64,000 nucleotides of DNA from Neospora caninum Liverpool (Eukaryota; Apicomplexa; Conoidasida; Eucoccidiorida; Sarcocystidae), in the NCBI RefSeq assembly GCF_000208865.1, contig NC_018385.1, positions 2,090,724 to 2,154,723 on the forward strand, given 5' to 3'. The position numbers and the translations under genes are program-made. Below are positions 11,829 to 22,900 of this stretch, in pieces. The notes under the pieces are model-generated. The model worked only from the letters and a program-made list of their open reading frames with translations, searched no databases and was not told the origin of the DNA. Position 1 is the stretch's first letter. The number at the start of each line of letters is the position of its first letter.

Positions 11829-13046
11829 CTAGTTCAGAAAAGGAAATCCGACACCTAACATCACCACACTAGACAGTCCGGAGAACATCACAGACGGGAC
11901 TATCGCATCTGATGCCGCACTCTTGCTTGCCGCGATAGTCACGTCGACATTACAAATCCTGTTTTTAGCCGCTACCTCCCCCTCATCCCGTTGGCCTGGT
12001 CCAGAGGCCGACTGTGTATATTTGCACCCTACGACGATCCTCTTCTCCTCCTCAGGAAACATATCTGAAGGAATCTCGAGATGATACGTACCGCTTTCCG
12101 ACGGAGACAACGTCCACCAGTCCTCTTCATACTGCGGCATGATGCTTTGGTAGGTATCAGAACAAGATTCTTGCGCATTTCCGGCGGAACAGAAGATTGT
12201 TTGGTAGGCTGTAGGCAGGATGGCGCTGTCCTTGCCGCAAACGAGAGTCAGGGTGTTTTGTGTCGGCGACAGCGTCACTTGCTGTCGGTAGGCGTTGCTG
12301 GTAGCTCCGTATGCACATTCGACGGTGTCTCCGGTTGTCTGAGAAAGTTTGACGAGGTTCACTGTCACTTTACACGCCACCGTCGAAGCATCGCCGTTTG
12401 TTAAACAACCGACAGAAAATGCTTTGTCAGTGAGAGGAAGGTTGACACCAGGAATTGTTAGGGAATACGACTTTTTATTATGGGTGGCTTTGTTGTCGAC
12501 CCACTTGATTAGGTCAGCATTTTCTCCAGTGAGTAGAGTTGTGATGCTAACTGGATTGTTCCCACTGTCCTGGTTTTTGCTGCATTTATCAATTTCGGCA
12601 GACGAGGGGCAGACTTTGTCTGAAGGAGAGGTAGCAGGGTTGGGAACCGGCGTTCCCCCCCCCTCGCATATGAGAGTCAACGTGTTCGTTGGTCCAGAAA
12701 ACACCAACTCGGCGGTTTTTGGAGATGATTCGGTGGATTCTTCAGGTCTGCTTCCAGTCAATACAGAAGTATCATGGCCTTTAGGGACACTTGCAGCGCA
12801 GGTACACGTCGTTTCGTTTTCTGCCCCATTTTTGCAGATACTCTCTACAGTCCGGCTAGCGCTCCGCCCACTCGCTGCTGTTGCCCCGGAAACGATGGTG
12901 CCTCCGTGCAGCTGCAGGTTCCAAGAATCGATTCCAGCAACAAGAAACAACAAAATGCAAACAAATGACACTCGGCTGCTCGACCAGGACCCGCACGTGC
13001 GGCGACTGTTGGGACTAATGAGATACCTGTCAGAAAGCAGCTCCAT
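11829..13046 (-). CDS. SRS surface antigen, copy 4 (array outlier)
   Basis: SRS-family surface antigen of 405 residues, one exon, from the ATG at 13046. An in-frame ATG four codons earlier (13058) is possible. The architecture is the same: basic leader and hydrophobic core (CILLFLVAGI), cysteine-rich first domain, second domain with the six-cysteine pattern, then a GPI signal ending GVGFPFLN. It is the most divergent member. Its second domain has many substitutions and a longer, Gly/Glu-rich linker before the last cysteine, while the other four copies are almost uniform there. It keeps the SNA, NDS-region and DMFPEEEKRIVVGCKY motifs. It seems to have escaped the homogenisation acting on its neighbours and may have a distinct ligand or expression stage. 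Confidence 0.92.
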   Translation of the reverse strand: MELLSDRYLISPNSRRTCGSWSSSRVSFVCILLFLVAGIDSWNLQLHGGTIVSGATAASGRSASRTVESICKNGAENETTCTCAASVPKGHDTSVLTGSRPEESTESSPKTAELVFSGPTNTLTLICEGGGTPVPNPATSPSDKVCPSSAEIDKCSKNQDSGNNPVSITTLLTGENADLIKWVDNKATHNKKSYSLTIPGVNLPLTDKAFSVGCLTNGDASTVACKVTVNLVKLSQTTGDTVECAYGATSNAYRQQVTLSPTQNTLTLVCGKDSAILPTAYQTIFCSAGNAQESCSDTYQSIMPQYEEDWWTLSPSESGTYHLEIPSDMFPEEEKRIVVGCKYTQSASGPGQRDEGEVAAKNRICNVDVTIAASKSAASDAIVPSVMFSGLSSVVMLGVGFPFLN

Positions 13047-15504
13047 CTTGACGTTCACTGAACAGCTCCGTTGGTTCGTTCCGGTTCAAGACAGTAGCGT
13101 CTTTCGTGACACGGGAGCTTCTCTTCGACACAAATTCTCGCTCCGTACACTGTACAGATGTTCGATCGATTAGCATATCTGGAACAATGGTCGGTCAAAG
13201 GGCCTAACGAAAATACCGTAGAACGAGGATCGCATCTAGCAAGAACCCTTAGTAGCCGGTTTGAGCGATGCCTGCATGTGGTGGGTCACCCTGTGCTGTG
13301 AAACGGGGATAAGAACGGGGCACCGTCGCCGGTGTCTTGTCGCCCGCGGGCCCGCCAGACCGTTCAAGGCCAGGTGTCGCTGCTGATGTCGGGCACCATA
13401 ACTGTGGTAAGAAGAAGGTTGCAGCGGCGAAGGCAAATGTTGAGGATGCCTGGAGGAGTCTCTCATTGGCACGCCTTCTTTTATCTCTCCAGCTCCTGAC
13501 ACTTCCTCCGAAAGCTGCATTTACTGATGTCGTCGCAGGATGGATAAGCCTGTTTCCACGCAGTAAAGCAGCGCTATGAGACTTTAAAAGTGTCAAAACT
13601 CTGCAGAAACTGCCAAACACGTAATCACTGTGTCGCTAGGCATTCGTTAATTGACGTATGCCTATGACGGCGCGTGTCAGTCAGACGGAGCCGACACTCC
13701 AATTGCGCACCAGTCGTCTGGTGAAGAATGCTCCACTCAGAAGGGTATTGCAAGATGTGACGCCACAGAACCAGTTCGCAGAATTCTGGGTTACTGTTTG
13801 CCCGCTTGGTGAGCATGTGACAATCAACCGGGCAGGATGAACGATCTGGAATGTGCAGATACGGAAACACCTGGCGATGCTGGCGCGCACTGGACCGTGG
13901 GATGAGATTGACGTGTCTTCGTGGCGGCTAAAAAGACACACGGCGACAAGTCAAATTATTTTGGCTTTCAGATTACAGACACCTTTTTTCTGGACCGTGC
14001 AGCAGAAGCCACCACATGCATACTGTTCATAACACAGCTACACGAGATAATTCGCGTTTCTTTTCTGAGAAGCTACTTGTTGCCGTCTGCTCCGCCGGCC
14101 TCTCCCACGCGTACGTTAACCTGGTGTCATCGAGTGGCAGATTAAAAACCATACTCGACCCTCCGCAGACGCATCACATTTATTCGACATGGTTATCATT
14201 CACTCCACCGACTGTGAATTACCTGCCACGGAGCGGAAAGTGACGCGGGGCAAAGTCAGCAACGGAATAACGCTATGCTTTTGTTGGTGTTTGAGTATGG
14301 ACAGAGGGTGAGCCCCCTGCTCGTGAGAGCATTCTAAATGCTGGTCTCTCCCGCTGTCGTTAAACGCTGCACAACTTCCCCGATCCACAGAATAGATGCA
14401 CCACTGTGGCAGGTTCTGGCAGTCCCGTCCCTCTTGATGGACAGGGATTTGTATGTTTTCTGATGAGGCTTTGCTTTTTCTTGTCAGGAGTTTCACTTCA
14501 GCGGTTCCCGCGTCTTCAGATCGGCAGATGGCATTCCCAGTCACCTCCAAAGGTTGAGGAGTATTTCATCTTCATGGCTAGGACCGAGGCACACGAGATT
14601 CTTCAGTCGCCGAGAGAGACTATCTGTGATCACGGGGAAACCTAGTGGGTCGATGTCGCCCGACGAGCGATGGTAGGCTCTGCGGTTGCATCTCCATACT
14701 TTGACACTGCTAGAGGTAATTTTTGGTGAGTAACGGCTCTTACCGCTTCTATGACGACAACAATGGTCACGTTCTTTGGTACTGTTGCCCTGAACATCCC
14801 ATTTCGTTAATTTACTTAAACCCCTGAACTTTTCTGGACACAGTTTCGTACTCGTCTCCCGTCTACCGGTGGTTGTTCATTAGCATCTCTAGGAACCTAG
14901 CGCCGGTAGATTTGTTTGCCGTGTCGCGCTGGATGCGCGGATTCAAGAGATATCGTGGAATCTACGAAAATGCCCACGAACCGCCCAAGCAGCCTGGAGA
15001 CACACACGTGCCCAGGACGACCCAGGTTTTCACACAGTGCCAGAGTTGAAGGGCCGAGTCAAGGTAGCCTGACGCAAGAAAACTCTACATATCTCCACCA
15101 GGTTCCCTGGAAAAAAGTGAAGCCTATCATCGATGCTCTGAGGGGCTGCAACCGGGAAAAGCTCCGGACACTCGCGAGCGAAACTCCACGAGCGAGCGCA
15201 TATTTTGAAAGGGTGGCTGGCGCACTGTTTGTGTACGGGATCCAAGTTCTAGTGTGCTTTTCATGACCATCATGTTAGAAGCATTAAGTGTATTGGTGTC
15301 CAGCGTATATCTGAAAAACCATTATTTGTATACGAGCTGAGCACACACCTCACTTTGTGTTGTCAAAGATCGTCAGTCATGTTCTTCCCATGAAGTCAAC
15401 AGCTGCTGGCGGTTCAGTCAGACGCCCCACCCCGCACGAACAAAACACAGTTGCTGTCCTTCAATCTCAAACCCGACTACAGGTCAGCTCCAAAAACTGA
15501 CTTC
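13047..15504. other. Array spacer between SRS copies 4 and 5, mosaic
   Basis: Intergenic DNA of mixed descent. Positions 13060-13165 resemble the region upstream of copy 3. Positions 13236-13700 resemble 2238-2690. About 13700-15050 is diverged. From about 15055 to the end it is again nearly identical to 7755-8188. No gene is seen. The abrupt return to high similarity near 15055 suggests the edge of a gene-conversion tract. Confidence 0.6.
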
Positions 15505-16686
15505 CTAATTCAGAAAAAGAAATCCGGCACCCAATACAACAGCAGTAGACAATGCCATGCACTTCACAGAAGGAACACTCGCATCTGATGCTGCACTCGT
15601 GCTTGCAGAGATAGTCACGTCGACATTGCAGATGCTGGTCGTGGTCTCACCGCCACCGTCGGCTTTTCCAGCTTTCGACTGTGCATATTTGCACCCTACG
15701 ACGATCCTCTTCTCCTCCTCGGGAAACATGTCTGACGGAATCGCCAGCTTGTACGTGCCATTTTCTGGCGACGACGTCGTCCACCAGCTGTCTTCGTACT
15801 GCGGAATGATACTCTCGTAGGTTTCGGCACAGGATTCTTGCGCATTTCCGGTGGAACAGAAGTGCGTTCGGTAGTCTGTAGGCAGGATGTCGCTATCATT
15901 GCCACAAATGAGAGTGAGGGTGTTTTGTGTCGGCGACAGCGTCACTTGCTGTCGGCTGGCGTTGCTGGTAGCTCCGTAAGCGCATTCGACGGTGTTCCCC
16001 GTTGTTTCAGACAGTTTGACGAGATTGACTGTCACTTTACAGGACACATTGGAGTTGGGGTTTGTTTTCATGCATCCAACGGAGAAGGCCTTGTCGGAGA
16101 GAGGAAGGTTGTTACCCGGAACTGTTAGGGAAAACGATTTGTTGTCACTGGAGGCGGTGTCGCCGACCCAATTGATTGAGGCAGCATTTTCGCCGCGGAG
16201 CAGATCTGCGAGGCTGATTGGCTGGTTTGCGGGTGGTGAGCCATTATTTCCGCATTTGTTCAGGTCCGCATTCGCAGGACAGACTTTGCCCTTTCCAGTA
16301 GTACTGTAGTCAGGAACATGTTTTCCCTCGCAGATAAGAGTCAACTTGTTTGTTGGTCCCGAAAACGTTAAGGAGGCCTCTTTTAGAGAGTTGGCGGCTC
16401 CGGCAGATAATCCAGAAACTATCGTCTGACTGTCGGCGCATGTACAAATCGTTGTGTTTTCACCATCAGATTGGCAGATACTCTCTGCAGTCGCCTCGGA
16501 ACTCTGCCCAGTCGCTGCCAGTACCCCGGAAACAAAAACGCCTGCCTCTCTTTTCATGTCCGCATAATCGAATACGACGAGAAGAAACATCAAGGTACAA
16601 GCAAACGACGCTCTGCATCTCGATCCTGACCCAAAGCTGCGGCGATTGCTGAGATAACGGAGATATCTATCGCTAAGCAGCTCCAT
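15505..16686 (-). CDS. SRS surface antigen, copy 5
   Basis: SRS-family surface antigen of 393 residues, one exon, from the ATG at 16686. The leader is of the copy 2 type (MELLSDRYL, hydrophobic core FACTLMFLLVVF). The first domain starts like copy 2 but its second half (PGNNLPLSDKAFSVGCMK) matches copy 3. The second domain and GPI signal match copies 1-3. It is a clear mosaic built from neighbouring copies. It is the 5'-most gene of the array in the window: to its right the spacer homology fades within a few hundred bases. Family role: GPI-anchored surface antigen of invasive stages. Confidence 0.93.
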   Translation of the reverse strand: MELLSDRYLRYLSNRRSFGSGSRCRASFACTLMFLLVVFDYADMKREAGVFVSGVLAATGQSSEATAESICQSDGENTTICTCADSQTIVSGLSAGAANSLKEASLTFSGPTNKLTLICEGKHVPDYSTTGKGKVCPANADLNKCGNNGSPPANQPISLADLLRGENAASINWVGDTASSDNKSFSLTVPGNNLPLSDKAFSVGCMKTNPNSNVSCKVTVNLVKLSETTGNTVECAYGATSNASRQQVTLSPTQNTLTLICGNDSDILPTDYRTHFCSTGNAQESCAETYESIIPQYEDSWWTTSSPENGTYKLAIPSDMFPEEEKRIVVGCKYAQSKAGKADGGGETTTSICNVDVTISASTSAASDASVPSVKCMALSTAVVLGAGFLFLN

Positions 16687-19413
16687 CTTGATGTTCAGTC
16701 AACAGTCCCGTGATTTGCTGAGGTTCAAGACAGTGACTTCGTCGGCAAACAGGGAGACTTGTCGTCGACATGAATAGTGGCGGTTGCCCCAACCAGTGAA
16801 AAGGTGACGAATTGCTCTGACAAACGCGACAGTTCAGAAGACCTAACGAAATTAAATTACACCAAGGAGTGCCTGTACCGAAACCCCTTAGTATCCGCTT
16901 TGAGAGATGCCTGCATGTGGTGGGTCTCCTGTGCCGGCAGAGAGGCGAAAAAGAGCGGGGGCACCGCCGACTGTGTCCTGTTGCCCGCGCACCCGCCAAG
17001 GTGTTCCAGAGCAGTCCAATGTGTCCGCTGATGTCGGGCGCAACGAATTCTTCCAGAGACCGCTTTCGCAGCAAAAATGAGTAAGCTTTTTCCACGGAGC
17101 GAAGCTGAATCACGCGGTGTAGAGTGAAAAAATCTTAGAAAAATCCATTTATTTAGCTACCGTGGCACTACACAGTCGTACACCGACGTATTTTGCTGGT
17201 TGCACGTGCCAGTCACGGGAACTCAGACACTCCAGGTGCACACCACCCGTCCCGGGCGTATATCTGCACATGTGAGCGCAAACACGATCGCCGGAGAATG
17301 CTCCTGAAGACAAGAATGCTGGACATGGGACTGCATGGCTCGGATTCCGCCTAGTGGCTATTCTCTCTCGCTGTTGCAGTTGTCCGTGAACATTCACCAC
17401 TCAGCCTGGCAGCACAAACTACCCGCAGTGGGTAGATACGTGCACACGTGTCGGTCTTGGGGAGAATTGGGAACTGGTAACAGAGTCCACCATAAAAATT
17501 GCACAGTTACCCACTGCTATATATCCCATGTCACAGGGCTGATATATGAGCTCATGTGTCGCCGTCTGTTGACGCGACTCCAAATAGAGGGGAAACCGTC
17601 GGGTTCAGCGGCGTGTGCGACCAAAACAGCGATTTCGCAAAAAGTGTTAAACTTTCGGTATTCGCAAGCTTTTCAGATAAGCGGCAGTCTGTACCCCTTG
17701 GCCGATGTCGCTCGCTGGCCCTCGAGCGTGTGTGACCTGTTCTTCGTGAAGAAGTGTACCGTTACTGATTCGAGTGACAATCTCTCGCAGGAGTTAGGTT
17801 CTTATTTCAGTCTCCGCACTCTGCCACACCTGCTATCACCGATTTTGTCGCTTCGTAATCATGGACGAGATAGGCCTTGTCGGCTGGTGCTCTGAGGAAA
17901 GTACGAATCTAGCTGTGATCTTCCGTAGCGAGTAGTAATTTTTGAGGTAGCATGCGTCGTTTCTGCACCCTGAAAGGTCTTCGACGTGTTGATGCACCAG
18001 CTACTTCCTTTTGTAGGGCGTTTGGTCCCGATCGATGTGCCGTTTGTGCCTGTACTCTCTACTAGTGGGAAATTCGCGTGATCTGCCGCAAGAGAGGATT
18101 CCTGTTCGCCAGCCACTGGTTGCCTTGAAGGTTGCCTCTCGCCTCCAAATCACACTTCTGGATCGACTACAGTTGCTGGCCTTCAGCATTTTGAGATTGG
18201 GGTGCCCATCTTCGACACTAGCCAAAAGCACGTGTTCGTGCTCATTTGCGCACCGACCAAGCGCTGGAGTACCCGTGTCTCTACGCTGGGAAAGGAAAAG
18301 CTGGACAACACCGCATGTGGCTAAACCGACAAGTTATAAACGCCTGTGATTGCAGACGTAGAAAGTAGTCGTTGGTGCGCAGCACGAGAAAGCTCAGGTC
18401 ATCGCAATACAACGCACCCACGCCTCAGTATGTTAGCCTGTCTGTGCTATTCCGTTCGCACACATGATCCCGTCAAAAATTCCATTGCACATTTAAAATG
18501 GAACGCGCTGATACATGAAATGCCTCCGCCTCACAGTGAAGATCGATTGACATTGATACAACGCAAATTCGCCCTCCCATCCAGCTGGCATGTCCACACA
18601 TTTCCTTACACTGGGCAAAACACGCACCCACAAGACAGTATCTACGACTTCGCTGCTTGGGAATTACAACAACTGTGCCCCACTACTGCATAACCCGTCC
18701 CCCTTGATGTTGCAATAGGAAAGAGACGCAGCCCTTGAAGACCTTTGAGGGCGGGGAAATTACCCGAACGCCGGGGGTAACATGTCAGATAATATTGGGA
18801 GTTCTAAACGTCGGATTGTATCAATAACCCCGTGCCGGCTCATTTCTCCCTACCTTTGTATTTGCTCAAAGTGATACAGTTTGCTGGCAAGTATGTAGCG
18901 AGCGAGCTAGATTTTACTCTTACTAAAGATATCCCAAGATATCCGTCATTTACACATGAGGATAAAAGACAACTCTAAGTGCGGTTTCTATACCTGCAGG
19001 GCTACTAGAACCATTTAAATGTTAGTAGAAGATGTCACGATTTTAGATCGGTTGGTACAGAATATAAAACCTAACACTAATTAACTGAGTTAAATAATAC
19101 AGGGTGGGACGACCGTTACATTATTTAGAGATAAAAAGAAACGTGGATCATTATCCACACTGCTCCGACAAAATGTAGATATGAAGGTGTAAATGGTTCC
19201 AAGATCGAGGTCGCACTTCTCTTCACGCAAAGCGTCGGCCGGTAAAAAGTAAAATAAGCGGAATTCAGCACTTCCTGGCTTCACATAAATATGGCCACGA
19301 ATATTCGTAGCAAGTCATCATGCGCCTCTACATACACAACAGGATACATATAATTCAAGATACATCCACATCTGTATTCAATATAATTCGTATTCAGCAA
19401 TATACGGATTGAG
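16687..19413. other. Spacer between SRS array and RAP gene
   Basis: The first part (16687-~17080) is a diverged copy of the region upstream of copy 2 (5723-6070) and should hold the copy 5 promoter. From ~17100 on, the sequence is unique in this window. The longest open frame here (plus strand, 17335-17895) has no recognisable family or coding features. From about 18780 to 19400 the DNA turns AT-rich. It includes the presumed 3' untranslated region of the minus-strand RAP gene, which stops at 19414. Confidence 0.5.
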
Positions 19414-19956
19414 TTACGAGTCCCGCGCAACGTCTGAGGCGCGATCCAGAGCAAGGCAAGCTTCACGTTGCTGTCGTAGGAAGCTGCGCTTGGCGTCACG
19501 CGTTGCGAGTAGGCGCCAAACGAAAAAAGGGAGGCACACCAGCTGCCAGTCTTTGTGCTGGAGACATCTCAATGCAGCCCCAGCTTCACTCTTCAGCTCT
19601 AGGCGACCGTCAGCAGAACGAGTCGCATTTGCCAGCAAATTCCGCTCTCCCACAAGACGTACAGTTTCTTTCTCCAAACAGGAGTTCGGGTTTGCCAGCT
19701 CAAACTGGTGAGGAGAGTCTGTATCGCACCCTGCGTCCATCCAAGTCCGCAAGGGTCGGTAAGGGGCAGCGTGTTCACGGGGCTCTCCTCGGTCTGTGCG
19801 TTTTCCTTCCCTGCTTGAGACTTGCCTCCCGGCCTCTCGTCGGGTCGGCGCAGAGAAGGCCGGCGGCTGGTAGCAATCCGGGGCGAGGAACAGATAGGTG
19901 ATGGGTCTGGAGGTCTCGACACCGAGGCAGGTGAACGGCCCTTCAACGAAGTTCGC
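19414..19956 (-). other. RAP domain, last exon of the RAP gene
   Basis: The final exon encodes residues 1353-1532. The core alternates hydrophobic and basic residues (LQHKDWQLVCLPFFVWRLL), the usual RAP ending in which a conserved Trp and a 'VxxxPxxxW' pattern close a restriction-endonuclease-like fold. About 70 residues rich in Arg/Pro/Glu separate the first strand block (CLGVETSRPITYLFLAPD) from the rest, which is longer than in most family members. The exon begins after a clean 'ctttttag' acceptor. Confidence 0.8.
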
Positions 19957-22900
19957 CTAAAAAGGAGCGAGGTTCCGCCGTTCCGCAGCACACGAACACA
20001 ACTGTCATGGTGAAAACACCAGACACGTACCAGCGCCAACGCCAGAGGGGACAGTAGGGACGATGGCGAATCAAAATACGGAAAGGAAACGCGCCTGCAG
20101 GCGGAAGAGGCGGCTGAATTTAGCGAGAAAAAACGGGGAACGGGGAGTAGGTTTCGCGTACAGAGAAACAACGCGTACAAGCTGAACAGACGCATTTCTT
20201 AGAGAGAAGAGGTAAGTGATGCTCGGAAGAAAAACGCTCCACCCTGTCGACTATGTAGGGTGATGAGTACAGGCAAGACGCTCAAAGAGAAATACGCCGT
20301 CTAGCCTCATTGGGGAGAATTGCAATGCAGAGAAAAAGGCGCACAGTGACAGAAAACATGCTTAAAAAGGGATGAGTTCCACTTACACAAAAGTCAATTC
20401 CTTCTTCTTCGAGGATACTCTCCACTTCACTAGCGACCGTTGGGGACGTGAAGGAGAAACCTGATCGCCGTGTCCCTCCTGCTTCCGACCTCGACACCTG
20501 GAGAGAGTTCTCGAGAGCAGCCTCCGCAGCGGCAGCGTGGCGAGGTAGAGGCCAAAGGGGCACGGCGGGATAGTGACAGGCTGTGAAGGTTCTGACCACC
20601 TTGGGAAAACGAAGGAGACAGAGAAGGGCAGATAGTTCAGCTGTAAGGAACAAACGCCAGCCTTCCTCAGACTTCCGTTCACCACCTCTCTCTCACTGCA
20701 AAAATCTTCTGCTCAAGTCCAGTTCCCATGCAACGCAACCCGAGGCACCGTTCTGGACCTCTCACACCCCGCCCGTACGATATGTTTTCCGACAACCTAC
20801 ACCATGCTAGTTATCACTTATGCTTTACTGGCGTCGTCGCCCCGGACATGAGGAACCTATCTCTTTCTTCAAGCGAAAAGCGCACCAGATCCCGCGACTA
20901 AATGCGATCTCTCCACGAAAATAGCTGCTTAAAAACAGTCTCTCGATACAGAAATGCTGTTCCGCTGCAAGATACGTACAAACTGCTGGAGGAATGGCAG
21001 GTACTGTATGGCCTGTGCAGGCTCGTCGTCGCGCACGCCTTCCTTCTTCTGGACACGACACAGGGCACTCGCTAGTCCCCGACAAGCGACCTCCAGAAAG
21101 GCGCCCGAGGCACCCTGAGAGAGAGACGTAGGACACGGGGGCGGTTTCGACTGCAGAGCTTTCCTGTAGTTTCCCTCGTGTTTAGTCAGAGACGTGTGAA
21201 GCTGGGTTCGTCTTGTAGAAGAAGAAGAGGCAAAAGGAAACGCGTCCACGCGGTCAGGCAGAGACTGGAGAGACCGAAGCGACCCCGGAGAGGCGACGGC
21301 TCGTGCAGGCGGGGGATACAGAGCGATCTGAAGGCAGAAGGGGAGCGCAGAGAAACTCACGCAAAAATGGAGAAGGAAACCAGCAAAAACGAGGCGGACG
21401 AACGCCAATATGCACAACCTGAAAACAAGAATAGCAACCACAATCTCTGCGTGCGGTGGGGCGCAGAGTAGAAGCAGGGCGAAAGCGACGAGTATCCCAA
21501 AGTGCACTACACGAGAATCAAAGACACTGGTTTCCTGCACACGTGCGAACTGAGGAAAGAAGCAAATCTGTCGTCGAAAGCACACGTTCCGCTCTTCCCA
21601 CGCGGAAGGCATCAGCTCCTAAAAACGACACAACTGGAGCCAAGCCAGCAAGCGGTGGCCACGCGGGCACCTCGAGAAGCGAAAATGAAACGGGATGAAA
21701 CAGCTAACCTAAGAAAACCAAACATAAAAGATCCTCGGGTCGGCACCCGGTAGAGTGTCGCGCGTAAGGAAATACCAAAGCGAGGCACGAAGAAAAGAAA
21801 ACACGAAGACGCATCCGCCAGGAGGAGTGTGCGCCTTCAACCTACGACATGGCTCAGGACACCAACGTCGCCTTGGTCTATGCCACTGAGGAGCAGACTG
21901 GTGCATGTGCATCGCGTTCAAATGGTCATAGGCTGTGCGAGTCACTCGCAATTGGCACGTGAACGCGATCTGAGGCCAAAGGTCCAGGACGCGAACCAGG
22001 CACATGATAACTTGTCTCCCAGGTGACAATCTAAACGCGGACGTACCAGGGAGTATGTGATGGCGAGCAGCTGAGCGAGGCTGAAGGCTCCAGGGTCCAG
22101 CGACAGGAAGCGCCGAAGCAGACCCATTTCCAGTCTTAGAATCGCCCCGTCCTGCCCTTCCCCCGACGCGAGCGAGTTCGCAGTATCGCACAGAGCGCCA
22201 CAGATCGAAAGCCCTCGGTCGCCTTCTCCCGCCTCTTCGCCTTCACCTTCTTCGGCTCCCACATCGAAGCCGAGACACTCGCTTGAGAGAGTATTCGTGG
22301 CGCGGCCGACAACCGCGTCCATCCAGAGTGCCGTCGTGTCAGGTGTTCGATCGGTATCCCCGCCTCGCTCACCTTCGACGATGCTTCCCCGTGCCCCTCC
22401 ACTTTCGTCTCCATCGTCGTGGCATCTCAACCTCTCGAAAGCGCTTCTCGCTTGTTCCCTCTCGTCACCGCCACGTCGAGCGCTTCTACCCATACAGCTG
22501 AGCTCCATGACTTCCCAACTATAAGCCGAATGCGACATGTGGCGTAAGCTGTTCACTTGCGCGTCGATCCATGCGCCTTCCTCCCCATCAGCGACAAGAT
22601 CGTCGTGACGCAAATCACCCATCACTTGCTGCCTCGGGGCTCCGTCCTGTGCTTCCTTTAGGTGTCCCTCTCTACCGCTCTTCTGCATGCATTCGGAAGT
22701 GACGTGAGAGCTGGACGGGTCTTCAGCGCCTTCTCTCGGGAGTGTCTCTTCTTTACTTCCCTCGCCGTCATTCGTACGCCCTCGATGTGGTCTCCGGTCC
22801 GGCGCAGCGTCAAAACCACCGATAGATTGGGGACGGGGGGTGGCGCATTCCTTCGTTTCTTTCCACTTTCTCTTCTCGACATCCCAGTGAGACCTCACAC

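Larger units (their letters stand above)
870..16686 (-). repeat. Tandem SRS gene array, ~3.65-kb unit, five copies
   Basis: Five SRS genes with their spacers form a head-to-tail array. The distances between successive stop codons are 3665, 3654, 3640 and 3676 bases. Both genes and spacers are repeated, so the unit of duplication is gene plus spacer. Similarity is not uniform: the 3' half of the genes and some spacer blocks are almost identical, the 5' half of the genes is not. Confidence 0.95.

Noticed and set aside
17335..17895. 186-codon open frame on the plus strand right of the SRS array
   Set aside because: No family resemblance, no signal or membrane pattern, and a composition typical of chance frames in ~50% GC DNA.
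21942..22047. Extension of RAP exon 7 to the stop at 21942
   Set aside because: A good donor (CTG|gtacgt) at 22047 joins in frame to exon 8 and restores the path to the RAP domain; the extension is intron read-through.
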